This document shows, piece after piece, positions 26,401 to 40,056 of a DNA stretch of 64,000 bases. The stretch is from Megachile rotundata (lineage: Eukaryota > Arthropoda > Insecta > Hymenoptera > Megachilidae), in NCBI RefSeq assembly GCF_050947335.1, contig NW_027474114.1, positions 1-64,000 on the forward strand, written 5' to 3'. How positions within the stretch are numbered: the first letter of the stretch is position 1; each line of letters starts with the position of its first letter. Below the pieces are notes generated by a model. That model saw only the letters and a list, made by a program, of their open reading frames with translations, had not been told where the DNA came from and ran no database searches. The translations under genes were made by a program, and so were the position numbers.

Positions 26401-29400
26401 AAGAGTAATAAGTATAGTAATTGTCGTTCTATCGATCATATAAGCATAATATGGCTAATAATATGAGTTAGATTGATAATAATAAGAGTAATGAGTATAG
26501 TAATTGTAGTTCTATCGATCATTGAAGCATAATATGGCTAATAATATGAGTTAGATTGAAAATACTAAGAGTAGTGAGTATAGTAATTCTCGTTCTATCG
26601 ATCATATAAGCATAATATGGCTAATAATATGAGTTAGATTGATACTAATATGAGTAATGAGTATAGTAATTGTAGTTCTATCGATCATATCTGCATAATA
26701 TGGTTAATAATATGTGTTAGAATGATAATAATAAGAGTAATAAGTATAGTAATTGTCGTTCTATCGATCATATCTGCATAATATGGTTAATAATATGAGT
26801 TAGATTGATAATAGTGAGTGTAATAAGTATAGTGAATGTCGTTCTATCGATCATATCAGCATAATATGGGTAATAATATGAGTTGGGTTGATAATAATAA
26901 GAGTAATGAGTATAGTAATTGTAGTTCTATCGATCATATAAGCATAATGTGGCTAATAATATGAGTTAGATTCATAATAATAAGAGTAATAGGTATAGTA
27001 ATTGTCGTTCTATCGATCATATAAGCATAATATGGCTAATAATATGAGTTAGATTTATAATAATAAGAGTAATGAGTATAGTAATTGTCGTTATATCGAT
27101 CATATAACCATAATATGGCTAATAGCATGAGTTAGATTGATAATAATAAGAGTAATGTGTATAGTAATTGTCGTTCTATCGATCATATCTGCATAATATG
27201 GTTAATAATATGAGTTAGATTGATAATAGTGAGTGTAATAAATATAGTAATTGTCGTTCTATCGCTCATGTAATCACAATATGGCTAATAATATGCGTTA
27301 GATTGATAATAAAAAGAGTAATAAGTATAGTAATTGTCGTTCTATCGATCATATAAGCATAATATGGCTAATAATATGAGTTAGATTGATAATAATAAGT
27401 GTAATAAGTATAGTAATTATCGTTCTATCGATCATAATTGCATAATATGGTTAATAATATGAGTTAGATTGATAATAGTGAGTGTAATAAATATAGTAAT
27501 TGTCGTTCTATCGCTCATGTAATCACAATATGGCTAATAAAATGAGTTAGGTTGATAATAATAAGAGTAATAGGTATAGTAATTGTCGTTCTATCGATCA
27601 TATAAGCATAATATGGCTAATAATATGAGTTAGATTGATAATAATAAGTGTAATAAGTATAGTAATTGTCGTTCTATCGATCATAATTGCATAATATGGT
27701 TCATAATATGAGTTAGATTGATAATAATAAGAGCAATGAGTATAGTAATTGTCGTACTATCGATCATATAAGCATAATATGGCTAATAATATGAGTTAGA
27801 TTGATAATAATAAGTGTAAAAAGTATAGTAATTGTCGTTCGATCGATCATATCTGCATAATATGGTTAATAATATGAGTTAGATTGATAACAATAAGAGT
27901 AATGAGTATAGTAATTGTCGTACTATCGATCATATAAGCATAATACGGCTAATAATGTGAGTTAGATTGATAATAGTGAGTGCAATAAATATAGTAATTG
28001 TCGTTCTATCGCTCATATAAGCACAATATGGCTAATAATATGAGTTAGATTGATAATAATAAGAGTAATAAGTATAGTAATTGTCGTTCTATCGATCATA
28101 CAAGCATAATATGGCTAATAATATGAGTTAGATTGATAATAATAAGAGTAATGAGTATAGTAATTGTAGCTCTATCGATCATATCTGCTTAATATGGTTA
28201 ATAATATGAGTTAGAACGATAATAATAAGAGTAATAAGTATAGTAATTGTCGTTCTATCGATCATATCTGCATAATATGGATAATAATATGAGTTAGATT
28301 GATAATAATAAGAGCAATGAGTATAGTAATTGTCGTACTACCGATCATATAAGCATAATATGGCTAATAATATGAGTTAGATTGATAATAATAAGAGTAA
28401 TGAGTATAGTAATTGTAGCTCTATCGATCATATCTGCTTAATATGGTTAATAATGTGAGTTAGAATGATAATAATAAGAGTAATAAGTACAGTAATTGTC
28501 GTTCTATCGATCATATCTGCATAATATGGTTAATAATATGAGTTAGATTGATAATAGTGAGTGTAATAAGTATAGTGAATGTCGTTCTATCGATCATATC
28601 AGCATAATACGGGTAATAATATGAGTTGGATTGGTAATAATAAGAGTAATGAGTATAGTAATTGTAGTTCTATCGATCATATAAGCATAATATGGCTAAT
28701 AATATGAGTAAGATTCATAATAATAAGACAAATAAGTATAGTAATCGTCGTTCTATCGATCATTTAAGCATAATATGGCGAATAATATGAGTTGGGTTGA
28801 TAGAAATAAGAATAATAAGTATAGTAATTGTCGTTCTATCGATCATATAAGCATAATTTGCCTAATAATATGAGTTAGGTTGATAATAATAAGAGTAATA
28901 AGTATAGTAAATGTCGTGCTATCGATCATATCTGCATAATATGGTTAATAATATGTGTTAGAATGATAATAATAAGAGTAATAAGTATAGTAATTGTCGT
29001 TCTATCGATCATATCTGCATAATATGGTTAATAATATGAGTTAGATTGATAATAGTGAGTGTAATAAGTATAGTGAATGTCGTTCTATCGATCATATCAG
29101 CATAATATGGGTAATAATATGAGTTGGGTTGATAATAATAAGAGTAATGAGTATAGTAATTGTAGTTCTATCGATCATATAAGCATAATGTGGCTAATAA
29201 TATGAGTTAGATTCATAATAATAAGAGTAATAGGTATAGTAATTGTCGTTCTATCGATCATATAAGCATAATATGGCTAATAATATGAGTTAGATTTATA
29301 ATAATAAGAGTAATAAGTATAGTAATTGTCGTTCTATCGATCATATAAGCACAATATGGCTAATAATATGAGTTAGATTGATAATAATAAGAGTAATAAG

Positions 29401-32305
29401 TATAGTAATTGTCGTTCTATCGATCATATCTGCATAATATGGTTAATAATATGAGTCAGATTGATAATAGTGAGTGTAATAAATATAGTAATTGTCGTTC
29501 TATCGCTCATGTAATCACAATATGGCTAATAATATGAGTTAGATTGATAATAATAAGAGTAATAAGTATAGTAATTGTCGTTCTATCGATCATATAAGCA
29601 TAATATGGCTAATAATATGAGTTAGATTGATAATAATAAGTGTAATAAGTATAGTAATTGTCGTTCTATCGATCATAATTGCATAATATGGTTAATAATA
29701 TGAGTTAGATTGATAATAATAAGAGCAATGAGTATAGTAATTGTCGTACTACCGATCATATAAGCATAATATGGCTAATAATATGAGTTAGATTGATAAT
29801 AATAAGAGTAATGAGTATAGTGATTGTAGCTCTATCGATCATATCTGCTTAATATGGTTAATAATATGAGTTAGAATGATAATAATAAGAGTAATAAGTA
29901 TAGTAATTGTCGTTCTATCGATCATATCTGCATAATATGGTTAATAATATGAGTTAGATTGATAATAGTGAGTGTAATAAGTATAGTGAATGTCGTTCTA
30001 TCGATCATATCAGCATAATACGGGTAATAATATGAGTTGGATTGGTAATAATAAGAGTAATGAGTATAGTAATTGTAGTTCTATCGATCATATAAGCATA
30101 ATATGGCTAATAATATGAGTAAGATTCATAATAATAAGACAAATAAGTATAGTAATCGTCGTTCTATCGATCATTTAAGCATAATATGGCGAATAATATG
30201 AGTTGGGTTGATAGAAATAAGAATAATAAGTATAGTAATTGTCGTTCTATCGATCATATAAGCATAATTTGCCTAATAATATGAGTTAGGTTGATAATAA
30301 TAAGAGTAATAAGTATAGTAAATGTCGTGCTATCGATCATATCTGCATAATATGGTTAATAATATGAGTTAGATTGATAATAGTGAGTGTAATAAGTATA
30401 GTAATTGTCGTTCTGTCGATCATATTAGCATAATATGGTTAATAATATGAGTTAGATTGATAATAATAAGAGTAATAAGTATAGTATTTGTCGTTCTATC
30501 GATCATATAAGCATAATATGGCTAATAATACGAGTTAGATTGATAATAATAAGAGTAATAAGTATAGTAATTGTCGTTCTATCGATCATTTAAGCATAAT
30601 ATGGCTAATAATATGAGTTAGATTGATAATAATAACAGTAATAAGTATAGTAATTGTCGTTCTATCGATAATATAAGCATAATATGGCTAATAATAAGAG
30701 TTAGATTGATAATACTAAGAGTAGTGAGTATAGTAATTCTCGTTCTATCGATCATATAAGCATAATATGGCTAATAATATGAGTTAGATTGATAATAATA
30801 AGAGTAATGAGTATAGTAATTGTCGTTATATCGATCATATAACCATAATATGGCTAATAGCATGAGTTAGATTGATAATAATAAGAGTAATGTGTATAGT
30901 AATTGTCGTTCTATCGATCATATCTGCATAATATGGTTAATAATATGAGTTAGATTGATAATAGTGAGTGTAATAAATATAGTAATTGTCGTTCTATCGC
31001 TCATGTAATCACAATATGGCTAATAATATGCGTTAGATTGATAATAAAAAGAGTAATAAGTATAGTAATTGTCGTTCTATCGATCATATAAGCATAATAT
31101 GGCTAATAATATGAGTTAGATTGATAATAATAAGTGTAATAAGTATAGTAATTATCGTTCTATCGATCATAATTGCATAATATGGTTAATAATATGAGTT
31201 AGATTGATAATAGTGAGTGTAATAAATATAGTAATTGTCGTTCTATCGCTCATGTAATCACAATATGGCTAATAAAATGAGTTAGGTTGATAATAATAAG
31301 AGTAATAGGTATAGTAATTGTAGTTCTATCGATCATATAAGCATAATATGGCTAATAATATGAGTTAGATTGATAATAATAAGTGTAATAAGTATAGTAA
31401 TTGTCGTTCTATCGATCATAATTGCATAATATGGTTCATAATATGAGTTAGATTGATAATAATAAGAGCAATGAGTATAGTAATTGTCGTACTATCGATC
31501 ATATAAGCATAATATGGCTAATAATATGAGTTAGATTGATAATAATAAGTGTAAAAAGTATAGTAATTGTCGTTCGATCGATCATATCTGCATAATATGG
31601 TTAATAATATGAGTTAGATTGATAACAATAAGAGTAATGAGTATAGTAATTGTCGTACTATCGATCATATAAGCATAATACGGCTAATAATGTGAGTTAG
31701 ATTGATAATAGTGAGTGCAATAAATATAGTAATTGTCGTTCTATCGCTCATATAAGCACAATATGGCTAATAATATGAGTTAGATTGATAATAATAAGAG
31801 TAATAAGTATAGTAATTGTCGTTCTATCGATCATACAAGCATAATATGGCTAATAATATGAGTTAGATTGATAATAATAAGAGTAATGAGTATAGTAATT
31901 GTAGCTCTATCGATCATATCTGCTTAATATGGTTAATAATATGAGTTAGAACGATAATAATAAGAGTAATAAGTATAGTAATTGTCGTTCTATCGATCAT
32001 ATCTGCATAATATGGATAATAATATGAGTTAGATTGATAATAATAAGAGCAATGAGTATAGTAATTGTCGTACTACCGATCATATAAGCATAATATGGCT
32101 AATAATATGAGTTAGATTGATAATAATAAGAGTAATGAGTATAGTAATTGTAGCTCTATCGATCATATCTGCTTAATATGGTTAATAATGTGAGTTAGAA
32201 TGATAATAATAAGAGTAATAAGTACAGTAATTGTCGTTCTATCGATCATATCTGCATAATATGGTTAATAATATGAGTTAGATTGATAATAGTGAGTGTA
32301 ATAAG
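23425..32305 (+). repeat. Duplicated block II, long copy (about 8.9 kb)
   Basis: This stretch recurs 30.5 kb downstream at about 53967-60607. The left part (to about 27073) matches at an offset of 30542 bp, that is 368 monomers less the two 1-bp deletions in between. The right part (from about 29313) matches at 28301 bp. The difference is 2241 bp, 27 monomers, present only here. Marker pairs include gttctaacgctc (about 23936/54478), ggtcatataggc (25688/56230) and tgattgtagctc (29821/58122). Several private substitutions separate the copies, such as taggtatagtatttg near 24751 against taagtatagtatttg near 55293, so they are similar but not identical. Confidence 0.82.
27073..29313 (+). repeat. 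Extra 27-monomer segment (2241 bp) inside block II
   Basis: Present in the first copy of block II and absent from the second. It is bounded by a direct repeat of about 0.37 kb: ggttaataatatgtgttag at about 26702 and again 2241 bp downstream at about 28943, each followed by the same monomers up to a gatttataataataag type. In the other copy that sequence occurs once (57.23-57.61 kb). This is what unequal exchange between the two flanking repeats would produce. Most of the segment itself resembles 30.80-32.67 kb at an offset of 3735 bp (45 monomers). Confidence 0.8.
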
Positions 32306-33723
32306 TATAGTGAATGTCGTTCTATCGATCATATCAGCATAATACGGGTAATAATATGAGTTGGATTGGTAATAATAAGAGTAATGAGTATAGTAATTGT
32401 AGTTCTATCGATCATATAAGCATAATATGGCTAATAATATGAGTAAGATTCATAATAATAAGACAAATAAGTATAGTAATCGTCGTTCTATCGATCATTT
32501 AAGCATAATATGGCGAATAATATGAGTTGGGTTGATAGAAATAAGAATAATAAGTATAGTAATTGTCGTTCTATCGATCATATAAGCATAATTTGCCTAA
32601 TAATATGAGTTAGGTTGATAATAATAAGAGTAATAAGTATAGTAAATGTCGTGCTATCGATCATATCTGCATAATATGGTTAATAATATGAGTTAGATTG
32701 ATAATAGTGAGTGTAATAAGTATAGTAATTGTCGTTCTGTCGATCATATTAGCATAATATGGTTAATAATATGAGTTAGATTGATAATAATAAGAGTAAT
32801 AAGTATAGTATTTGTCGTTCTATCGATCATATAAGCATAATATGGCTAATAATACGAGTTAGATTGATAATAATAAGAGTAATAAGTATAGTAATTGTCG
32901 TTCTATCGATCATTTAAGCATAATATGGCTAATAATATGAGTTAGATTGATAATAATAACAGTAATAAGTATAGTAATTGTCGTTCTATCGGTAATATAA
33001 GCATAATATGGCTAATAATAAGAGTTAGATTGATAATACTAAGAGTAGTGAGTATAGTAATTCTCGTTCTATCGATCATATAAGCATAATATGGCTAATA
33101 ATATGAGTTAGATTGATAATAATAAGAGTAATGAGTATAGTAATTGTCGTTATATCGATCATATAACCATAATATGGCTAATAGCATGAGTTAGATTGAT
33201 AATAATAAGAGTAATGTGTATAGTAATTGTCGTTCTATCGATCATATCTGCATAATATGGTTAATAATATGAGTTAGATTGATAATAGTGAGTGTAATAA
33301 ATATAGTAATTGTCGTTCTATCGCTCATGTAATCACAATATGGCTAATAATATGAGTTAGATTGATAATAAAAAGAGTAATAAGTATAGTAATTGTCGTT
33401 CTATCGATCATATAAGCATAATATGGCTAATAATATGAGTTAGATTGATAATAATAAGTGTAATAAGTATAGTAATTATCGTTCTATCGATCATAATTGC
33501 ATAATATGGTTAATAATATGAGTTAGATTGATAATTGTGAGTGTAATAAATATAGTAATTGTCGTTCTATCGCTCATGTAATCACAATATGGCTAATAAA
33601 ATGAGTTAAATTGATAATAATAAGAGTAATAAGTATAGTAATTGTCGTTCTATCGATCATATAAGCATAATATGGCTAATAATATGAGTTAGATTGATAA
33701 TAATAAGTGTAATAAGTATAGTA

Positions 33724-34055
33724 ATTGTCGTTCTATCGATCATAATTGCATAATATGGTTCATAATATGAGTTAGATTGATAATAATAAGAGCAATGAGT
33801 ATAGTAATTGTCGTACTATCGATCATATAAGCATAATATGGCTAATAATATGAGTTAGATTGATAATAATAAGTGTAAAAAGTATAGTAATTGTTGTTCT
33901 ATCGATCATAATTGCATAATATGGTTAATAATATGAGTTAGATTGATAATAATAAGAGCAATGAGTATAGTAATTGTCGTACTATCGATCATATAAGCAT
34001 AATATGGCTAATAATATGAGTTAGATTGATAATAATAAGTGTAAAAAGTATAGTA
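33724..34055 (+). repeat. Tandem dimer duplication, 2 x 166 bp
   Basis: The two-monomer unit cataattgcat/gagcaatgag plus tactatcg/gtgtaaaaag occurs at 33724-33889 and directly again at 33890-34055. Elsewhere the pair normally occurs once and is followed by ttcgatcgatc. The second copy has a private attgttgttc at its start and ggttaataat instead of ggttcataat. Confidence 0.82.
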
Positions 34056-36130
34056 ATTGTCGTTCGATCGATCATATCTGCATAATATGGTTAATAATAT
34101 GAGTTAGATTGATAATAATAAGAGTAATGAGTATAGTGAATGTCGTTCTATCGATCATATCAGCATAATACGGGTAATAATATGAGTTGGATTGATAATA
34201 ATAAGAGTAATGAGTATAGTAATTGTAGTTCTATCGATCATTGAAGCATAATATGGCTAATAATATGAGTTAGATTGATAATAATAAGAGTAATGAGTAT
34301 AGTAATTGTAGTTCTATCGATCATATCTGCATAATATGGTTAATAATATGAGTTAGATTGATAATAATAAGAGTAATAAGTATAGTATTTGTCGTTCTAT
34401 CGATCATATAAGCATAATATGGCTAATAATATGAGTTAGATTGATAATAATAAGAGTAATAAGTATAGTAATTGTCGTTCTATCGATCATATCTGCATAA
34501 TATGGTTAATAATATGAGTTAGATTGATAATAGTGAGTGTAATAAGTATAGTGAATGTCGTTCTATCGATCATATCTGCATAATATGGTTAATAATATGA
34601 GTCAGATTAATCATAATAAGAGTAATAAGTATAGTAATTGTCGTTATATCGATCATATAACCATAATATGGCTAATAGCATGAGTTAGATTGATAATAAT
34701 AAGAGTAATGAGTATAGTAATTGTCGTTCTATCGATCATATCTGCATAATATGGTTAATAATATGAGTTAGATTGATAATAGTGAGTGTAATAAATATAG
34801 TAATTGTCGTTCTATCGCTCATGTAATCACAATATGGCTAATAATATGAGTTAGATTGATAATAATAAGAGTAATAAGTATAGTAATTGTCGTTCTATCG
34901 ATAATATAAGCATAATATGGCTAATAATATGAGTTAGATTGATAATAATAAGAGTAATGAGTATAGTAATTGTAGTTCTATCGATCATTGAAGCATAATA
35001 TGGCTAATAATATGAGTTAGATTGATAATACTAAGAGTAGTGAGTATAGTAATTCTCGTTCTATCGATCATATAAGCATAATATGGCTAATAATATGAGT
35101 TAGATTGATAATAGTGAGTGTAATAAATATAGTAATTGTCGTTCTATCGCGCATATAAGCACAATATGGCTAATAATATGAGTTAGATTGATAATAATAA
35201 GAGTAATAAGTATAGTAATTGTCGTTCTATCGATCATATAAGCATAATATGGCTAATAATATGAGTTAGATTGATAATAATAACAGTAATAAGTATAGTA
35301 ATTGTCGTTCTATCGATAACATAAGCATAATATGGCTAATAATATGAGTTAGATTGATAATACTAAGAGTAGTGAGTATAGTAATTGTCGTTCTATCGAT
35401 CATATAAGCATAATATGGCGAATAATATGAGTTAGATTGATAATAATAAGAGTAATGAGTATAGTAATTGTAGTTCTATCGATCATATCTGCATAATATG
35501 GTTAATAATATGAGTTAGAATGATAATAATAAGAGTAATAAGTATAGTAATTGTCGTTCTATCGATCATATCTGCATAATATGGTTAATAATATGAGTTA
35601 TATTGATAATAGTGAGTGTAATAAGTATAGTGAATGTCGTTCTATCGATCATATCAGCATAATATGGGTAATAATATGAGTTGGATTGATAATAATAAGA
35701 GTAATGAGTATAGTAATTGTAGTTCTATCGATCATATAAGCATAATATGGCTAATAATATGAGTAAGATTCATAATAATAAGACAATTAAGTATAGTAAT
35801 CGTCGTTCTATCGATCATTTAAGCATAATATGGCGAATAATATGAGTTGGGTTGATAGAAATAAGAATAATAAGTATAGTAATTGTCGTTCTATCGATCA
35901 TATAAGCATAATTTGCCTAATAATATGAGTTAGGTTGATAATAATAAGAGTAATAAGTATAGTAAATGTCGTGCTATCGATCATATCTGCATAATATGGT
36001 TAATAATATGAGTTAGATTGATAATAGTGAGTGTAATAAGTATAGTAATTGTCGTTCTGTCGATCATATTAGCATAATATGGTTAATAATATGAGTTAGA
36101 TTGATAATAATAAGAGTAATAAGTATAGTA

Positions 36131-36212
36131 TTTGTCGTTCTATCGATCATATAAGCATAATATGGCTAATAATTGAGTTAGATTGATAATAATAAGAGTA
36201 ATAAGTATAGTA
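36131..36212 (+). repeat. 82-bp monomer (-1 A)
   Basis: The conserved ggctaataatatgag reads ggctaataattgag at about 36162-36176, losing one base. The next monomer starts at 36213. The monomer also begins with tttgtcg instead of attgtcg. It explains why the large unit is 9129 bp and not 9130. Confidence 0.9.
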
Positions 36213-36544
36213 ATTGTCGTTCTATCGATCATTTAAGCATAATATGGCTAATAATATGAGTTAGATTGATAATAATAACAGTAATAAGTATAGTAATTGT
36301 CGTTCTATCGATAATATAAGCATAATATGGCTAATAATATGAGTTAGATTGATAATACTAAGAGTAGTGAGTATAGTAATTCTCGTTCTATCGATCATAT
36401 AAGCATAATATGGCTAATAATATGAGTTAGATTGATAATAATAAGAGTAATGAGTATAGTAATTGTCGTTATATCGATCATATAACCATAATATGGCTAA
36501 TAGCATGAGTTAGATTGATAATAATAAGAGTAATGTGTATAGTA

Positions 36545-37374
36545 ATTGTCGTTCTATCGATCATATCTGCATAATATGGTTAATAATATGAGTTAGATTG
36601 ATAATAGTGAGTGTAATAAATATAGTAATTGTCGTTCTATCGCTCATGTAATCACAATATGGCTAATAATATGAGTTAGATTGATAATAATAAGAGTAAT
36701 AAGTATAGTAATTGTCGTTCTATCGATCATATAAGCATAATATGGCTAATAATATGAGTTAGATTGATAATAATAAGTGTAATAAGTATAGTAATTGTCG
36801 TTCTATCGATCATAATTGCATAATATGGTTAATAATATGAGTTAGATTGATAATAATAAGAGCAATGAGTATAGTAATTGTCGTACTATCGATCATATAA
36901 GCATAATATGGCTAATAATATGAGTTAGATTGATAATAATAAGTGTAAAAAGTATAGTAATTGTCGTTCGATCGATCATATCTGCATAATATGGTTAATA
37001 ATATGAGTTAGATTGATAACAATAAGAGTAATGAGTATAGTAATTGTCGTACTATCGATCATATAAGCATAATATGGCTAATAATGTGAGTTAGATTGAT
37101 AATAGTGAGTGCAATAAATATAGTAATTGTCGTTCTATCGCTCATATAAGCACAATATGGCTAATAATATGAGTTAGATTGATAATAATAAGAGTAATAA
37201 GTATAGTAATTGTCGTTCTATCGATCATACAAGCATAATATGGCTAATAATATGAGTTAGATTGATAATAATAAGAGTAATGAGTATAGTAATTGTAGCT
37301 CTATCGATCATATCTGCTTAATATGGTTAATAATATGAGTTAGAATGATAATAATAAGAGTAATAAGTATAGTA
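36545..37374 (+). repeat. Ten-monomer cassette of family B (example copy)
   Basis: Ten distinct monomer types occur in fixed order over 830 bp. Their tags are catatctgcat with aataaatatag; gctcatgtaatc; aagtgtaataag; cataattgcat with gagcaatgag; tactatcg with gtgtaaaaag; ttcgatcgatc with gataacaataag; tactatcg with gagtgcaataaat; gctcatataagcac; catacaagcat; and gtagctctatcg with tctgctta. The same order is seen at 45674-46503. Whole or shortened versions occur many times between 23.5 and 63.6 kb; the gagcaatgag member alone occurs about thirty times. It appears to be the basic higher-order module of family B. Confidence 0.75.
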
Positions 37375-39862
37375 ATTGTCGTTCTATCGATCATATCTGC
37401 ATAATATGGATAATAATATGAGTTAGATTGATAATAATAAGAGCAATGAGTATAGTAATTGTCGTACTACCGATCATATAAGCATAATATGGCTAATAAT
37501 ATGAGTTAGATTGATAATAATAAGAGTAATGAGTATAGTAATTGTAGCTCTATCGATCATATCTGCTTAATATGGTTAATAATGTGAGTTAGAATGATAA
37601 TAATAAGAGTAATAAGTACAGTAATTGTCGTTCTATCGATCATATCTGCATAATATGGTTAATAATATGAGTTAGATTGATAATAGTGAGTGTAATAAGT
37701 ATAGTGAATGTCGTTCTATCGATCATATCAGCATAATACGGGTAATAATATGAGTTGGATTGGTAATAATAAGAGTAATGAGTATAGTAATTGTAGTTCT
37801 ATCGATCATATAAGCATAATATGGCTAATAATATGAGTAAGATTCATAATAATAAGACAAATAAGTATAGTAATCGTCGTTCTATCGATCATTTAAGCAT
37901 AATATGGCGAATAATATGAGTTGGGTTGATAGAAATAAGAATAATAAGTATAGTAATTGTCGTTCTATCGATCATATAAGCATAATTTGCCTAATAATAT
38001 GAGTTAGGTTGATAATAATAAGAGTAATAAGTATAGTAAATGTCGTGCTATCGATCATATCTGCATAATATGGTTAATAATATGTGTTAGAATGATAATA
38101 ATAAGAGTAATAAGTATAGTAATTGTCGTTCTATCGATCATATCTGCATAATATGGTTAATAATATGAGTTAGATTGATAATAGTGAGTGTAATAAGTAT
38201 AGTGAATGTCGTTCTATCGATCATATCAGCATAATATGGGTAATAATATGAGTTGGGTTGATAATAATAAGAGTAATGAGTATAGTAATTGTAGTTCTAT
38301 CGATCATATAAGCATAATGTGGCTAATAATATGAGTTAGATTCATAATAATAAGAGTAATAGGTATAGTAATTGTCGTTCTATCGATCATATAAGCATAA
38401 TATGGCTAATAATATGAGTTAGATTTATAATAATAAGAGTAATAAGTATAGTAATTGTCGTTCTATCGATCATATAAGCACAATATGGCTAATAATATGA
38501 GTTAGATTGATAATAATAAGAGTAATAAGTATAGTAATTGTCGTTCTATCGATCATATCTGCATAATATGGTTAATAATATGAGTCAGATTGATAATAGT
38601 GAGTGTAATAAATATAGTAATTGTCGTTCTATCGCTCATGTAATCACAATATGGCTAATAATATGAGTTAGATTGATAATAATAAGAGTAATAAGTATAG
38701 TAATTGTCGTTCTATCGATCATATAAGCATAATATGGCTAATAATATGAGTTAGATTGATAATAATAAGTGTAATAAGTATAGTAATTGTCGTTCTATCG
38801 ATCATAATTGCATAATATGGTTAATAATATGAGTTAGATTGATAATAATAAGAGCAATGAGTATAGTAATTGTCGTACTACCGATCATATAAGCATAATA
38901 TGGCTAATAATATGAGTTAGATTGATAATAATAAGAGTAATGAGTATAGTGATTGTAGCTCTATCGATCATATCTGCTTAATATGGTTAATAATATGAGT
39001 TAGAATGATAATAATAAGAGTAATAAGTATAGTAATTGTCGTTCTATCGATCATATCTGCATAATATGGTTAATAATATGAGTTAGATTGATAATAGTGA
39101 GTGTAATAAGTATAGTGAATGTCGTTCTATCGATCATATCAGCATAATACGGGTAATAATATGAGTTGGATTGGTAATAATAAGAGTAATGAGTATAGTA
39201 ATTGTAGTTCTATCGATCATATAAGCATAATATGGCTAATAATATGAGTAAGATTCATAATAATAAGACAAATAAGTATAGTAATCGTCGTTCTATCGAT
39301 CATTTAAGCATAATATGGCGAATAATATGAGTTGGGTTGATAGAAATAAGAATAATAAGTATAGTAATTGTCGTTCTATCGATCATATAAGCATAATTTG
39401 CCTAATAATATGAGTTAGGTTGATAATAATAAGAGTAATAAGTATAGTAAATGTCGTGCTATCGATCATATCTGCATAATATGGTTAATAATATGAGTTA
39501 GATTGATAATAGTGAGTGTAATAAGTATAGTAATTGTCGTTCTGTCGATCATATTAGCATAATATGGTTAATAATATGAGTTAGATTGATAATAATAAGA
39601 GTAATAAGTATAGTATTTGTCGTTCTATCGATCATATAAGCATAATATGGCTAATAATACGAGTTAGATTGATAATAATAAGAGTAATAAGTATAGTAAT
39701 TGTCGTTCTATCGATCATTTAAGCATAATATGGCTAATAATATGAGTTAGATTGATAATAATAACAGTAATAAGTATAGTAATTGTCGTTCTATCGATAA
39801 TATAAGCATAATATGGCTAATAATAAGAGTTAGATTGATAATACTAAGAGTAGTGAGTATAG

Positions 39863-40056
39863 TATTTGTCGTTCTATCGATCATATAAGCATAATATGGC
39901 TAATAATACGAGTTAGATTGATAATAATAAGAGTAATAAGTATAGTAATTGTCGTTCTATCGATCATTTAAGCATAATATGGCTAATAATATGAGTTAGA
40001 TTGATAATAATAACAGTAATAAGTATAGTAATTGTCGTTCTATCGATAATATAAGC
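39863..40056 (+). repeat. 194-bp replacement patch, probable conversion tract
   Basis: Inside copy 2 of the 110-monomer unit these bases do not match copy 1 (30734-30927). They are instead a copy of the sequence 249 bp upstream (39614-39807: tatttgtcg, aatacgag, catttaagcat, aataacagtaat, gataatataag). Sequence on both sides stays in the 9129-bp register, so no length was gained or lost. Two other homologous places (49.47-49.7 kb and 59.03-59.23 kb) have the copy 1 version with attctcgttc and aatagcatgag, so the patch is the derived state. Confidence 0.8.

Larger units (their letters stand above)
27430..36558 (+). repeat. 110-monomer higher-order unit, copy 1 (9129 bp)
   Basis: Markers recur 9129 bp downstream: gacaaataag at 28727/37856, 30138/39267 and 32462/41591, gacaattaag at 35782/44911, and tcgcgcat near 35149/44278. 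The unit is 109 x 83 + 82 bp because it contains one 82-bp monomer (36131-36212). Copies differ by scattered substitutions, for example gttagaacgat near 28217 against gttagaatgat near 37346. Inside the unit are sub-blocks 17, 28 and 40 monomers apart, so it was itself built by earlier rounds of duplication. Confidence 0.83.
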
